This document shows positions 1 through 9,700 of a stretch of DNA of 64,000 bases, in pieces. A program made the position numbers and the translations under genes. The notes beneath the pieces were generated by a model. That model saw only the letters and a program-made list of their open reading frames with translations. It made no database searches and was not told where the DNA came from. Location: NCBI RefSeq assembly GCF_900109205.1, contig NZ_FNZB01000006.1:1-64000 (forward strand), in the 5' to 3' direction. The DNA is from Sphingomonas sp. OV641. Its GTDB lineage: Bacteria > Pseudomonadota > Alphaproteobacteria > Sphingomonadales > Sphingomonadaceae. The number at the start of each line of letters is the position of its first letter. Position 1 is the first letter of the stretch.

Positions 1-134
1 GCCAACCAACGATGAGCCGGTGGGAAAATGCGCCGACCACACGCGAGTTGGCCAGGATGATGTCCGCGATGATCGACATCTACTGCGCCAGTTACGATTG
101 CAAGCGCCTACAGATACAGGCGGTTGTAGAGGTG

Positions 135-566
135 ATGAACACTTCGACCGTACCTTTCGCGCTCGCGGTCGATGACGTCCCGATCATCCTGATGGACATG
201 ACGCTGATCCTGGAGGACGCCGGCTTTCGCTGTCATGAGGCGATGGACGGCGATACCGCGATCGTGCTGCTGGAGGAGCAGGCCGACAACACCATCCTGC
301 TGTTCTCCGATGTCGAGATGCCGGGATCGATCAACGGCTTTGCGCTGGCGCGTCATGTCGCACAGCACTGGCCCTGGATCGAGATCGTGATCGCCAGCGG
401 CAATATCCGTCCCAATCCGGGTGACATGCCCGAGAAGGCGACGTTCATCCCGAAGCCCTTCTCGGCTGCGATCGTCCACGAGCACCTCCGCAGGACGCTG
501 CCTGACGGCAAGAAGCCCGCGCCGCTGAAGAATGCGGTGACGACGCCGGTTCAGCCGGGAGCCTGA
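135..566 (+). CDS. Single-domain response regulator (CheY-like receiver)
   Basis: The 143-residue product is a receiver domain with almost nothing else. The acidic pair is D13-D14, the likely phospho-acceptor is D59 in SDVEMPG, and the conserved lysine is K107 in PKPF, so it should accept phosphate from a histidine kinase. No output domain is present, so it would act by protein contact or as a phosphate sink. I chose the ATG at 135 because the receiver fold starts about ten residues after it; the frame is open further upstream to 12, but that extension has no receiver features. It converges on the next gene and overlaps its 3' end by 16 bp. No kinase is in view, so its partner is unknown. Confidence 0.85.
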   Translation: MNTSTVPFALAVDDVPIILMDMTLILEDAGFRCHEAMDGDTAIVLLEEQADNTILLFSDVEMPGSINGFALARHVAQHWPWIEIVIASGNIRPNPGDMPEKATFIPKPFSAAIVHEHLRRTLPDGKKPAPLKNAVTTPVQPGA

Positions 567-955
567 GCCACCCCTGCCGAGGCGAGCAACTGCGCGTCGG
601 TCGCGTCGCGGTTGTCGATCCACCATTTGGCGTCCGCGATGCCGAGCAGCGCCGCGCCGGTTTCGACGCTATCGAGAGGTTGATCCTTGCGCAGCAAGGC
701 GATCCGTTTCGCGCGAATGGTCGTTGCCCAGCTGACCTGTCGTTCCGAGCCGTTGAGCGGCGCCAGCGACAGATGGGCAACGGCTTGTTGCGAGGCCGCG
801 GCGTCGCGCTCGTTCTCTTCCTGGCGCTGCTTGCGGTAGCACGCGCCGCAGACCGTCGTGCGCAGCCAGGTGGCCTTGCGCTCCTGCTGCGACGCGAACC
901 CGGCAATGAAATGGGTTTGCTCATGGCCGCAGGTGTGGGTGATGCGATGGTCCAT
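551..955 (-). CDS. Small hypothetical protein with possible zinc-binding cysteines
   Basis: The 134-residue product is not recognised. The N-terminal third has C9 and H11, followed by a CxxC pair (VCGAC, about residues 36-39), which could bind a metal. The C-terminal part holds an AKWWIDNRDA segment. It is the last gene of the minus-strand transfer operon, about 96 bp beyond the SGNH-like gene. Its start at 955 was taken as the first ATG in frame. Its 3' end overlaps the convergent receiver gene. Confidence 0.55.
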   Translation of the reverse strand: MDHRITHTCGHEQTHFIAGFASQQERKATWLRTTVCGACYRKQRQEENERDAAASQQAVAHLSLAPLNGSERQVSWATTIRAKRIALLRKDQPLDSVETGAALLGIADAKWWIDNRDATDAQLLASAGVAQAPG

Positions 956-1051
956 GACGTTCAGCCTGTCATATGGGCCGGATTTGTTCCAGCGGGATTG
1001 AGTCGAGCCGTTCGGTTCCGGCGACCGATGCTCGCGGCATGAAGATGGCGA

Positions 1052-1543
1052 TCACGACCCGAGTGGGCTGCTCATCACCAGCACGGTCGCGCGCGCGATC
1101 GGCGCCGGCGCTACGCCGGCTCTGAAGGGGGCGACCGCCCCCCACCGCAGCGACTTGGCGACGGGGCGATAGCTGACCGGATGGATGCCATCCCGGCTCG
1201 GTTGCGCCCGCAGCGGGATGACGGTGTCGCCGAAACGTGCCGCGATCGACGTGACAATGGATGACGCGCGCAGGTCGTAGGGGGCAAGCCAGGCCACCTT
1301 GACGGCGGTGGTTCGCCGCCTGAGCGCAAGAAGGTTGGTTGGGAGCGCCGGACTGGCGGCATCGTTCGACCCGAGTGCGATGAGGGCGACGGTGGCGGCC
1401 GAAGCGCCCCTCACCCGCCGCTCGATCTCGGCCGAACCGGCACCCACGCGCGCATGAACCTCGCAGCGTATGCCCTGTGCTGCCAATGCCTGCGCCGTGC
1501 CGACCGCGGTGCTGTCGCCCAGGATCAGGCAGAAGGGAATCAT
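1052..1543 (-). CDS. SGNH/GDSL-like hydrolase
   Basis: The 163-residue product opens with ILGDST (nucleophile Ser in GDS, residues 9-11), has a GSND block (58-61) and a DGIHP block (118-122). These match blocks I, III and V of SGNH-fold esterases and lipases. The family hydrolyses acyl or acetyl esters; the substrate cannot be read from sequence. The ATG at 1543 overlaps the stop of the upstream gene by 4 bp, which supports this start over an upstream one. The protein is short for the family and has no clear signal peptide, although the first seven residues are hydrophobic. Confidence 0.7.
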   Translation of the reverse strand: MIPFCLILGDSTAVGTAQALAAQGIRCEVHARVGAGSAEIERRVRGASAATVALIALGSNDAASPALPTNLLALRRRTTAVKVAWLAPYDLRASSIVTSIAARFGDTVIPLRAQPSRDGIHPVSYRPVAKSLRWGAVAPFRAGVAPAPIARATVLVMSSPLGS

Positions 1544-2037
1544 GGCCGACCAGCCTGATGGGCAAGCGGTTTTCGTGGAGTGGTCATGTCGCCGTAGGCA
1601 AGTAGCCCGAAGATGGCGACAGCACAGCCGGCGATGCCGAACGCTGCGCGTGCCAGCCCGATCAGCCGCGCCTTGCGACCCTTGCGAAGGTGGTTCCACC
1701 CTCGATCGAGCGAGGTACGCCAGGACAGCCAGCCATCGCCGATATCGCTCGCGCCGAACATCGCGATGGGGATCGCGACGGCCAGCATGATATGCCGGAT
1801 GTCGGCGCGGGCGATCACGATGGCGAGAAAGGTCGCGACCAGAATGAACAGCGCGATGGCGTTGATGACGCTGTAGAGCGGGCGCAGCCGAAAGATCCGA
1901 CGCGAGGGCGCAGCGAGGTAGCGCACGATCGGACGGCGGCAGGTGTCGCAGACCAGCATGTGCTGCCCCAGCGGCCAGCGGCGCATCGCCTCATGGCAAT
2001 ACGGGCATTCGGGCCGGGGCAGGCTGATCATATTCAT
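1540..2037 (-). CDS. Membrane protein with N-terminal zinc ribbon
   Basis: The 165-residue product starts with two CxxC pairs (C11/C14 and C30/C33), a zinc-ribbon pattern. Hydrophobic segments follow around residues 56-77, 82-97 and 127-148, with a basic loop between the second and third. It is coupled to both neighbours by 4-bp overlaps (ATGA type), so it is cotranscribed with the NERD gene and the SGNH gene. I do not recognise a named family; an inner-membrane location is likely. Confidence 0.6.
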   Translation of the reverse strand: MNMISLPRPECPYCHEAMRRWPLGQHMLVCDTCRRPIVRYLAAPSRRIFRLRPLYSVINAIALFILVATFLAIVIARADIRHIMLAVAIPIAMFGASDIGDGWLSWRTSLDRGWNHLRKGRKARLIGLARAAFGIAGCAVAIFGLLAYGDMTTPRKPLAHQAGRP

Positions 2038-3188
2038 GCGACGTGGCCGACCCTGATCGCATCGGGAAGTGCAGCCCGGATCACGTCGGCGACGTCGGGC
2101 ACGCAGATCCAGTTGGAGAATCTCGGGTTCCAGATCGCCTTGCCCTTGCACAACGCGGAAAGAACCTCCCTGCCGATCTCATCGTCGCGCGCGGCCCTGA
2201 ATGCGATGCGGCCATCTGGCAGTGTCCGCTCGACGATCCCGGCGCATACCTCGATAGGTGCGCCCGCCTTGACGGGAACCGCCTTGGCAGGGGGCGATAC
2301 CTCCAAAACGGTGCATTCAACCGCTACCGATGTGGAGGGACTTTGCGCCGGATGAACAGTGACAGGCTCTGCCTCGACGTACGGCGGCAATTCCGGCACA
2401 GACGCGGCCTGGACGATGGGCATGTTGATCGGCCCAGACGGGTCGCCGGTATGAGACGTATCGGCGGCGTCCGTGCTGTCAGGAACGATGCCGAGGCGGG
2501 TATAGATATCGCCCTCCTGGACATGGTCGGCGATGAGCTGGTCGGCGATCTCGACCATCTGCGCGGCGGTGACGCCGGTCGAAAACATTCGTCCCAGGGG
2601 CGATGACCCGCCGAACGGCACCCAGGCTTTGTAAAGGTTGTCGCATTTGTAGATCGGCTCGTCGCTGCCGATTTTGGAACGGTCGATCATCGCGGTGGGC
2701 GGAACGGACACGAATACGCCGACCTCCGCGAACGCCCTGTCATGCCCTTTTCGCTTCAGCCACGCCTGCAGCACCTTGCGTTGTCGTTTGGCCTGTTCGA
2801 CCGGATTGGGGATGTTCTGCGGCTGACGTTGCGAGCGATACCAGACCATCCATTCGCCATGCTCGTTCTTCGAGATCCGGCCAGAGTAGTTCTTGGATTC
2901 GAAGATCGAGGCGGTGCGCGACGCCCGCGACAGCAGGATATGATCGAACTGCGCGAACCCGCCCTGCCCGTCCGGCAGGCGCAGATCGTGGATAAGCAGG
3001 TTGCGGTCGTTGTCAGGCCCGAATTGGTGATCGAGCATATAGGCGGTCTCGCGCTCGCCCCGCATCCCCTGGCGATGGTTCCGCACCGTCGATCGCACGC
3101 GCTCGGGGAGAGCCGCGAACTCGTCGGACGCCATCACTTCGTCGGCAAATGCGATCTCGGCCGCGCGGGTCGATTTCTTGCGGATCAT
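2034..3188 (-). CDS. NERD (nuclease-related domain) protein
   Basis: The 384-residue product carries a NERD domain at about residues 43-150. GERE, the FDHILL segment (81-86) and ESKNYSG (97-103) correspond to the acidic and lysine residues of the restriction-endonuclease-like core. A low-complexity linker follows. The C-terminal domain (about 310-380) contains IWNPRFSNWICVPD and is unassigned. NERD proteins are suspected nucleases acting on DNA; activity here is inferred. It overlaps both neighbouring genes by 4 bp. NERD genes on plasmids often sit in transfer or defence regions, which fits this operon. Confidence 0.75.
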   Translation of the reverse strand: MIRKKSTRAAEIAFADEVMASDEFAALPERVRSTVRNHRQGMRGERETAYMLDHQFGPDNDRNLLIHDLRLPDGQGGFAQFDHILLSRASRTASIFESKNYSGRISKNEHGEWMVWYRSQRQPQNIPNPVEQAKRQRKVLQAWLKRKGHDRAFAEVGVFVSVPPTAMIDRSKIGSDEPIYKCDNLYKAWVPFGGSSPLGRMFSTGVTAAQMVEIADQLIADHVQEGDIYTRLGIVPDSTDAADTSHTGDPSGPINMPIVQAASVPELPPYVEAEPVTVHPAQSPSTSVAVECTVLEVSPPAKAVPVKAGAPIEVCAGIVERTLPDGRIAFRAARDDEIGREVLSALCKGKAIWNPRFSNWICVPDVADVIRAALPDAIRVGHVA

Positions 3189-4024
3189 CGTTTCGGCGTT
3201 CCCGGATTTGGCTGCGGCAGCGGTTGAACCGCCTGCGCCGGTAGCGGCGCGGAGGCGGGAGGCACCATTGCGGGCGGCTTGGCCGGCACCAGCCTCGCCT
3301 CGAGCCGTGGCCGTGCATCCTCGATCAGCTTGCGGAACGCATCGAGCGTCGCCAGCGTGGTGATCTTGCCGATGTCGGTCGAGGCGTAGCTTCCACCGAG
3401 CGCACCCACGCCAAGGCCGAGCAACAGCCCACCGCCCACGACGCCGATATCCTTCTTGCGCGCCGACCCGCTGGCGACCGCTTCCTGGATGCCGGTGTTC
3501 ACGTCGACCAGCGTCATCAGCACCTGGCTTTCGAGTGTCTTCGACTTGAGCCCGACCGCCCCGCCGAACACACCGCCGACCCCGCCCCCGCTCTCACGCG
3601 ACTTGGCGTCGGAATAGACCACCTTCACCTCGATCAGATAATCCGCCTTGGTGACAGGCCGGGTTGTGGCAGTCCCGCCATTGATCGCGCGTTCGCGTTC
3701 GAGCGCGCTGAACGCCTCGCCGCGATCGGCGACGCGGAAGCAATTGGATCGCGCGATCATCAGCTTGACCAGTGGCAGCGCGTCGACGCGCGCGGTCGAA
3801 CCGCCGTTCTGCATCTCCGCCATGCGCATGAGCGCCTGCAGTTGCGGCGACAGGCCATCGGCCGGGTTGGCGGCCTTCTCCTCAACCAGCGCGGCAACGC
3901 CGAGCGGCACCTGGCATTGCGGCACGGCGGTCGTCTCGTCGACGCCGGTGCCGCCCTGCCCCAGCTTCTGGGCGTGGGCCATTGAAGGTGTGACGGCCGC
4001 GAGCGCGGCCGTCACGACGAGCAT
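3185..4024 (-). CDS. CsgG/HfaB-like secretion-associated protein
   Basis: The 279-residue product has a signal peptide ending near MAHAQ. A segment of the form FRVADRGEAFSALERERAING is typical of CsgG/HfaB-family outer-membrane assembly proteins. A glycine-rich hydrophobic stretch (GGGLLLGLGVGALGG) and a proline-rich tail follow. CsgG forms a curli export pore; the lipobox cysteine expected at the signal cleavage site is not visible here, so it may be periplasmic or membrane-associated. It lies 10 bp downstream of the cysteine-repeat gene and overlaps the NERD gene by 4 bp. The pairing suggests that it handles the small cysteine-rich protein. Confidence 0.6.
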   Translation of the reverse strand: MLVVTAALAAVTPSMAHAQKLGQGGTGVDETTAVPQCQVPLGVAALVEEKAANPADGLSPQLQALMRMAEMQNGGSTARVDALPLVKLMIARSNCFRVADRGEAFSALERERAINGGTATTRPVTKADYLIEVKVVYSDAKSRESGGGVGGVFGGAVGLKSKTLESQVLMTLVDVNTGIQEAVASGSARKKDIGVVGGGLLLGLGVGALGGSYASTDIGKITTLATLDAFRKLIEDARPRLEARLVPAKPPAMVPPASAPLPAQAVQPLPQPNPGTPKR

Positions 4025-4034
4025 GCGGGTGCGA

Positions 4035-4364
4035 TCAAGCACCGGCGCCCGCCTTCTTCGCATGCGCTGCGGGATCGCAGATCCCGGCACGCTCCTCGTC
4101 CGCCGCAACTTTCTTCGCGGCTTCGTCACAGTCCTTGCAGTCGGGACAGTCCGCGCAGTCCTTGCATTTGCCGTTGTGAAGCGCGTGCGCGCGATAGCGC
4201 GCCTTCTTCGCCTCGACCTCGCGCGCGGCATCGGTGCCGGCATGACTTCCGGCGAAGCTCGCCATCGCGAGCAGGACCGGCGCCGACGACTGCGCGCTGG
4301 CGGCCGACGGCAAGGCCACGGAGAGGGCGGCAAGCCCCAGCGCGGCGATCATCTTCAGTTTCAT
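4035..4364 (-). CDS. Small exported protein with a five-cysteine CxxCxxC repeat
   Basis: The 109-residue product has a clear signal peptide (residues 1-24, cleavage near ASAQ). The mature part is alanine- and lysine-rich with five cysteines exactly three residues apart (67, 70, 73, 76 and 79, within CKDCADCPDCKDCD). That periodicity suggests metal binding or inter-chain disulfides in the periplasm. No family is recognised. The CsgG-like gene follows after 10 bp, so the two probably act together. Confidence 0.6.
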   Translation of the reverse strand: MKLKMIAALGLAALSVALPSAASAQSSAPVLLAMASFAGSHAGTDAAREVEAKKARYRAHALHNGKCKDCADCPDCKDCDEAAKKVAADEERAGICDPAAHAKKAGAGA

Positions 4365-4390
4365 CGTGTGTACTCCTTCCCTGGCCGTTT

Positions 4391-4600
4391 TCAGAAGAAA
4401 CCGTTGCGTCGGCCGTCGCGACGGTCATCGTGGCGGGCGCTGCTGTCGCCCAGCGCCGAGCGCCGGACCTCCAGCTCAACCCCGTCCCCCTTGCGGCGAA
4501 TGCGGACATCCTGCGGGGCGATGTTGTTGCGCTTCGCCCAGCGGTCTGCGTCGGCATCCGAGCCGAACTCGCCCATTTCCTCGAAATCCCAGTTGCTCAT
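4391..4600 (-). CDS. Small hypothetical protein
   Basis: The 69-residue product is hydrophilic, with an acidic N-terminal half (MSNWDFEEMGEFGSDADADR) and an arginine-rich tail. It lies between the 253-residue membrane protein and the cysteine-repeat gene in the same direction. No function can be assigned. The AKRNNIAPQDVRIRRKGDGVELEVR part could form a short alpha-beta unit. Confidence 0.45.
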   Translation of the reverse strand: MSNWDFEEMGEFGSDADADRWAKRNNIAPQDVRIRRKGDGVELEVRRSALGDSSARHDDRRDGRRNGFF

Positions 4601-4691
4601 GTCTCCTGTCCCGGTTGATCGCCGTGCCGGCGCGCGGGGGCCGGTCCTGGCGGTGCGATGCGAAATCCCCGCGCGTGGATGAAGGACAGTG

Positions 4692-5453
4692 TCACTGGAT
4701 CGAGGCCGGTTTGGCGGCGATGCGCCGGACCACGAGATTGCTGTCGGCCCCCAGACGAAGATCGAGCGTGTGCCCGACCCGTCGCGTGAACAGCATCACG
4801 CCGGCAACCTCGTCGTGCAGCGTGCCCTTGCCGAAGAAGGTCCGAGAATCTGCCCATTCGCGGCCGTGGATGAAGCGGACGCGATATTGGCCGAGCGGGG
4901 CTGGCACGGTGACACGCTCGAAGGCGCGGACATAGACCGACAGCCGGTTCTTCGCCGTCGCCGGATCGAGCAGCTGGACGATGCTATTGTCTGCCGCACC
5001 CTGAATGGTCAGGTGGCTTCTGACGGTTCGCAGGTCGACGCTGGAGGAGACGGCGACCGTTCCCGATTCCGGAAAACCGGTGTTCGTCCCCACGATTGAC
5101 GCGAACAGGCTGGAGGTTGCGCGCTTGATCTGGCCCTGCCCGGCCCAGGCCGCAAGGACCAGTGCGATGGCAACACCGACGCCCAGCGCCTGCCAGTAAG
5201 GGGCCGGCGTGAAGCGCGGGCGGGGCCGCCATCGACCGCGCTGATAATCGTGGCCCCTGTTCCTGGCTTCGAACCACGACCCTTTCGATCCGCCAGATAT
5301 CCAGCTCGCGCTCCCCAGCGGCACCGATTTCCTGAACCCGAAGCGGTTCAGCTCGACCCGTGCCTTGCGATCGTTCCATTGCGTCGCACCGGGATCGAGC
5401 CCCTGCCGCTTGCGGTAGCGATCGCGCATATAGTCGCGATCATCGATGCCCAT
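4692..5453 (-). CDS. Membrane-anchored protein with N-terminal DRDYM motif
   Basis: The 253-residue product has a charged cytoplasmic N-terminus (IDDRDYMRDRYRKR), one transmembrane helix (about 87-105), and a roughly 145-residue C-terminal domain likely in the periplasm. The N-terminal DRDYM is shared with the 108-residue membrane protein encoded upstream in this operon. The ATG at 5453 overlaps the preceding gene by 14 bp. I do not recognise the C-terminal domain. Its place after the relaxase and membrane genes suggests a role at the cell envelope in transfer, but this is inference. Confidence 0.55.
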   Translation of the reverse strand: MGIDDRDYMRDRYRKRQGLDPGATQWNDRKARVELNRFGFRKSVPLGSASWISGGSKGSWFEARNRGHDYQRGRWRPRPRFTPAPYWQALGVGVAIALVLAAWAGQGQIKRATSSLFASIVGTNTGFPESGTVAVSSSVDLRTVRSHLTIQGAADNSIVQLLDPATAKNRLSVYVRAFERVTVPAPLGQYRVRFIHGREWADSRTFFGKGTLHDEVAGVMLFTRRVGHTLDLRLGADSNLVVRRIAAKPASIQ

Positions 5454-6213
5454 CGACCACCTCCATCGACTGCGAGGGGAGAGCCAGGGGAAACACGTCC
5501 ATTCTGGACAGCATCGCGTGATCGCGCAGCGAGGCCTCGACGGCGACAACCTCGCTCGAAGTCAGTCCAGGTTCGCGTCGTACGAACAGGATGGTCGACG
5601 CCGATCCTGCCAGCCAGCGCGCGATGGAGATCCTGGGCATCAGCCGGTCGTGGTCGGCGAAAGCGTGGGTCGCTCGTCGCACGCCGGCCAGCACGGTCAT
5701 TCCCCAACGCAGGGCGTGACCGTTTCCAGAATCGTGTCCCGCCGCCTCTGCGACGGCTTCCGGCGGGAGATCCCGTATCAGATCGCGGACGGCCGAAAGG
5801 GTCGCACCAGGTTCATCGCCGGCATGCTGGATCGCGCGGAGCAGCACATAGCGCGAAGCGCAGGTGTAGCCCGAGCAAACGTCAGGATCGTCGGGAAGGA
5901 ACGCTTCGATCGCGGACGAGCGTGCATAGTCGCTCGGATGGTCTGCGAAGAAGTCCCAGTTGCCGCGCGCGGGGTCGATCAGCTGGTCGCGGACCTGGTC
6001 GGCGAGTTCGGCGATCGCGTCGCCATCGCCGAATACCGCGAGCCGGCCCCCGTCACCGGCGCGGACCGCTTCAAGCGCCGCTGCCGTCAGATCCGCGGTT
6101 TCGGCGATCGTGAGGGTCGCGTGCGTCGGCTCGGGTTGGCGCCGGAAGCGAAAAGGGAAACTACCGTCCACCGGGCGTACCTTGGGTTGCGGGCGGAACG
6201 AAAATTCCACCAT
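5440..6213 (-). CDS. Hypothetical protein of the transfer operon
   Basis: The 257-residue product is soluble and mostly helical by composition, with no family I recognise. It contains a cysteine pair (DVCSGYTC) near the middle. The start at 6213 overlaps the upstream membrane gene by 53 bp; a later non-ATG start is possible. The 3' end overlaps the DRDYM membrane protein gene by 14 bp, so translation is coupled. Confidence 0.55.
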   Translation of the reverse strand: MVEFSFRPQPKVRPVDGSFPFRFRRQPEPTHATLTIAETADLTAAALEAVRAGDGGRLAVFGDGDAIAELADQVRDQLIDPARGNWDFFADHPSDYARSSAIEAFLPDDPDVCSGYTCASRYVLLRAIQHAGDEPGATLSAVRDLIRDLPPEAVAEAAGHDSGNGHALRWGMTVLAGVRRATHAFADHDRLMPRISIARWLAGSASTILFVRREPGLTSSEVVAVEASLRDHAMLSRMDVFPLALPSQSMEVVDGHR

Positions 6214-6487
6214 CGGTGTGAAGCGACGCGCTGACGATTCCGCATCCGACCGCCCAGGCGAAGGTGAAAGCCGCCACCGCGGCCGCCAGGAGTCCCGCCT
6301 GACGCAACCGGCGCGTCAGCGGGACGATCATGCGTGGTGCGGTTGACCGTGGCTCCACGGGCTTCCTGCGGGCCTGATGGCCATACTCGGCCGTTCCCTC
6401 GATCGCGTCGCAGGGCGGCGTGTCGAGCCGCGAGGTCCGACCGATGCGGGGAGGCCCGTGCATATAGTCGCGGTCGGCGAGGCTCAT
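6161..6487 (-). CDS. Small membrane protein with N-terminal DRDYM motif
   Basis: The 108-residue product begins MSLADRDYMHG, close to the start of the 253-residue protein downstream. It has one hydrophobic helix (about 66-88) and a short tail. The start at 6487 overlaps the stop of the 80-residue membrane gene by 4 bp. The shared N-terminus suggests that both proteins present the same motif to one partner at the membrane. Function unknown. Confidence 0.55.
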   Translation of the reverse strand: MSLADRDYMHGPPRIGRTSRLDTPPCDAIEGTAEYGHQARRKPVEPRSTAPRMIVPLTRRLRQAGLLAAAVAAFTFAWAVGCGIVSASLHTDGGIFVPPATQGTPGGR

Positions 6488-6726
6488 CGTGCTGGCTCGG
6501 ACCGGACCCGGAGGGCACGCAGCGCGCGGGTGAGCGGCAGGAGTAAGACGTAGGTCAGGCCGAAAATCGCGGCCATCGCAAGCGTTTCGCCGCCCCAGTC
6601 GAGCGCATCGTCGCGCCGCGCGAGCTGGCTGCATTGCGTGAGCGTATGAGTGTCGAGGTCGCAGGCGTGCCAGTGCTTGGTGGCGATCACCTGGTCCCAG
6701 GTCGGTGATGATGTGGTCATGCTCAT
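6484..6726 (-). CDS. Small membrane protein downstream of the relaxase
   Basis: The 80-residue product has two cysteines in its N-terminal half (WHACDLDTHTLTQC) and one C-terminal transmembrane helix (about 47-66) ending in an arginine-rich tail. It is coupled by 4-bp overlaps to the relaxase gene upstream and to the 108-residue gene downstream. No family is recognised. Confidence 0.55.
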   Translation of the reverse strand: MSMTTSSPTWDQVIATKHWHACDLDTHTLTQCSQLARRDDALDWGGETLAMAAIFGLTYVLLLPLTRALRALRVRSEPAR

Positions 6727-9700
6727 AGCTCCAGTCCGATGTCCTTTTCGGGGTAGGGAAGTTCAGGCCCTTTGGGCTCGACCGGGACGCTGAACCGGGA
6801 GAGGTCGAGCGAGGGATCGGTGCGGATGTCGATTTTCCCGCGCGGCTCGGATCGGTCCGTACTGGGGGTGGCTTCGCCGCCAGTCTTCTCGGGTGCGCGA
6901 TCGAGGTCGGGCGGCAGGGTCGGATTGAAGGTCTCGCCCGCGCCGGCTTTCGTGGCTGCGCCGGCAGCGCCGCGATCGGGGTCGATCGACAGCGCGCCGG
7001 TGGTCTCGAGCGCCGAGGTCTTGTTGCCCTCGTTGCGCTCGATCGCGGCGGTCAGCTTCTCGCGGTCGTCGGTGAACAGCTGGATGTCGTCGCGGACGCG
7101 CGTGACGGTGACGTTGAACAGCCGCTGGTTGGAGAGGTTCGATTCCCTGTGGCTCATCACCGCGATCGCGGTGTCGGTGGTGATGCCCTGCGCCGCGTGC
7201 ATGTTGAGCGCGTAGGCGAGGCTGATCCGCTCCATCATCGGATCGCCCGCCTTCAGCTCGTGGAGGGTGCCGTCGCTCGCCTCCACCTTGATCCCCGACG
7301 GGTCGGCCGAGACGACGCGGGCGATATCGTTGTTGTTGAGGCCGCGGTCCTTGTCGTTCTGGGTCCAGCGGATCTTGTCGCCCTCATGCAGCTTGATCTG
7401 CTCGCGCTGGGCGAGCTGCATCGCGTCGGTCTTGTCGACCGGCGATATCTTCTGCGGATCGAAGGTCCGTACCCGGTTGCCGATCTGGACCTGAACGCGC
7501 CCCTTCGCGTCGACGCCGAGCACGTCATAGGTGCCGGGGCTGAGGCCGAGCTCGCGCATGGCATGGCGCAGGTCGATCACCTGGCCGGGCTTATAGGTAT
7601 GCGCGTAGCGGAGTTCCTCGCGCGTGACGTTGACCTTGTCGAGGACCGGGGTGACGACGCCGTCCCCTTTCAACGTGCCCTCCGCGGCGAGGCCGTCCTG
7701 GATGCGCACGTTGAGCTCTGCGCGCGCGACGCGGCCCGACGAGAACATCGCGGTGGTCTCGCGCTGTTCGGGGGTTAGGCCCAGCCAGTGTTCGGCCGCG
7801 GCCTTCACATGCTCGGGGTTGGCGGTGACCTTGTCGCCGAGCATCGCCATCGCCTCGCGCACCTCGCCGCGGTTGGTCAGCGCGGCGACGGTGCGCAGCT
7901 GCTCGGTGCGCTGGCGCAGATTCTCGTCCATCCGCGCCAGCGTGATCCCGCCGGCCTGCGCGAGCGCGAACGCCTTGCCGGCGTCGACCGCGGTGATCTG
8001 CTGGCGATCGCCGATCATCAGGAAGCGATCGACGCCGAGCGCATTGGCGATGCCGACCAGGTGCTTCATCTGCTCCGAGCCGACCATCGAGGCTTCGTCG
8101 AGGATGAGCGTGGTGCCGGCGAGCGCGTCTCGCGCGCCGTCATAGCCCGCGCCCTTCCCAGCGAGCGCGTGGCGGGCATAGCTGTGGACGAACGAGGACA
8201 CGGTGCGGCTCTCGATGCCGGCTTCGGCGCCGAGACGATCGGCGGTCGCCTTCATGAGCGCGAGACCGACCACCTTGCCGCCTTCCTGCTCGACATTGCG
8301 CGCGACGCTCGCCAGCATGGTCGACTTGCCGGCGCCCGAGACGCCCTGGACCGCGACGATGCGATCGGCGGAAGTGAGCGCCATCGTCGCGGCCGCCATC
8401 TGCCCTGCATTGAGTTCCTTGTCGCCCGATGCGGCGTTGATCCGCTCGATAACGGTGTCGGCGGAGACGATCACCCGCCCCTCCCCCTTGCCGCGCTCGA
8501 TCTCTGCAAGGATGCCGCGCTCCGTCGCGAGCGCCTCGGGCGTCGTGACATGGGTGACGACGCTGTCGATCCGGTCATCCTTGCCCGGAATCAGCTTCTC
8601 GTTGCGGATGAGCTCGGAGACGCGCGCGTCGACATGCGCGGCGGTGACACCCTTCAGCCCGAGGTCGAGCGCGGTCCTGGTGATGTCCGGCACCGCGAAC
8701 GCGGCTTCGCGTTGGGCATGGATGCGGATCGCGGAGGCGACGGCGTGCTGGGCGCGCAGATCCACCGGCGCGATGCGCAGCCGGTCGAGGCCGCTGGCGA
8801 CGAGCGGATCGGCGGGTCGGAATAACTCGCCCAGGCTTTCGCGGAGATTGGCCAGGACGTCACCGAGGCGCTCCATCGGTCGTGGCTGGGCATCGAGGCC
8901 GCTGGCGCCAGCACGCTCGCGCGCGGCATCGACCAGCGCCTTGCCGTCGAACCCGAGCGCGGCCGCCCGGTCGCGCCACTTCTGACGCAGGGCATCGCGA
9001 TCCTCGACGTCCAGCTTGGCGTCGCGGGTATTGTTGGTCACCTTGCGCAACGCCTCGGCGGAGGTGACACCGAGTTCGCCGGCTTTCGCCAGGATATCGG
9101 CGCGCCGCTGGCTGAAGGTGTCGATCACCTGCTTGGGCACGCCGGCGATCTCGAACTGGCCGTGCTTGCCGGTGACGCTGGTCTCGTAGCCGATCTTCGC
9201 CAGCTCGGCGCGAAACTGCGCGTGGTAGGCCGCGCCGATGGTCGTGTTGTTCTTCCACAGCTGCTGGTTGTGGAGCGCCTGCCATGCCCCGTTCGCCATC
9301 TTGGTCATGTTGGCGATCAGGACATGGATGTGGCCCTGTGGATCGAGCGCGCGACTCGTGTCGTGCTGGAACAGCGCATAGACGAGGTTGCCGGTTCGCA
9401 CCGCATCCCCTGACCTGGACTGATCGTAGGTGCGGCCTTCGGCGAAGGTCTTCTCGACCCATCCCATCGTCGCCTTTACGGCGTTCATATGCGCGGTGAG
9501 GACACGGGTGTCGCCAGCGACATAGGCCATTACGCTGGCGGACTTCGGCATCGAGAAGGTCAGGTCGACACCGAGCCTGCGACCCTCGACCTGCCCGACC
9601 TTTTCGCCATCGGGCATCTCGCCGTTGAGGATCTTCTCGAAGTCTTCCTTGGTCACCTCGCCCTTGAGGCCAAGGTCGGCCGCGCCCACCCCGCCCCAGG

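Noticed and set aside
969..1565. Alternative minus-strand frame over the SGNH-like gene
   Set aside because: It lacks the GDS, GSND and DGIHP blocks seen in the chosen frame.
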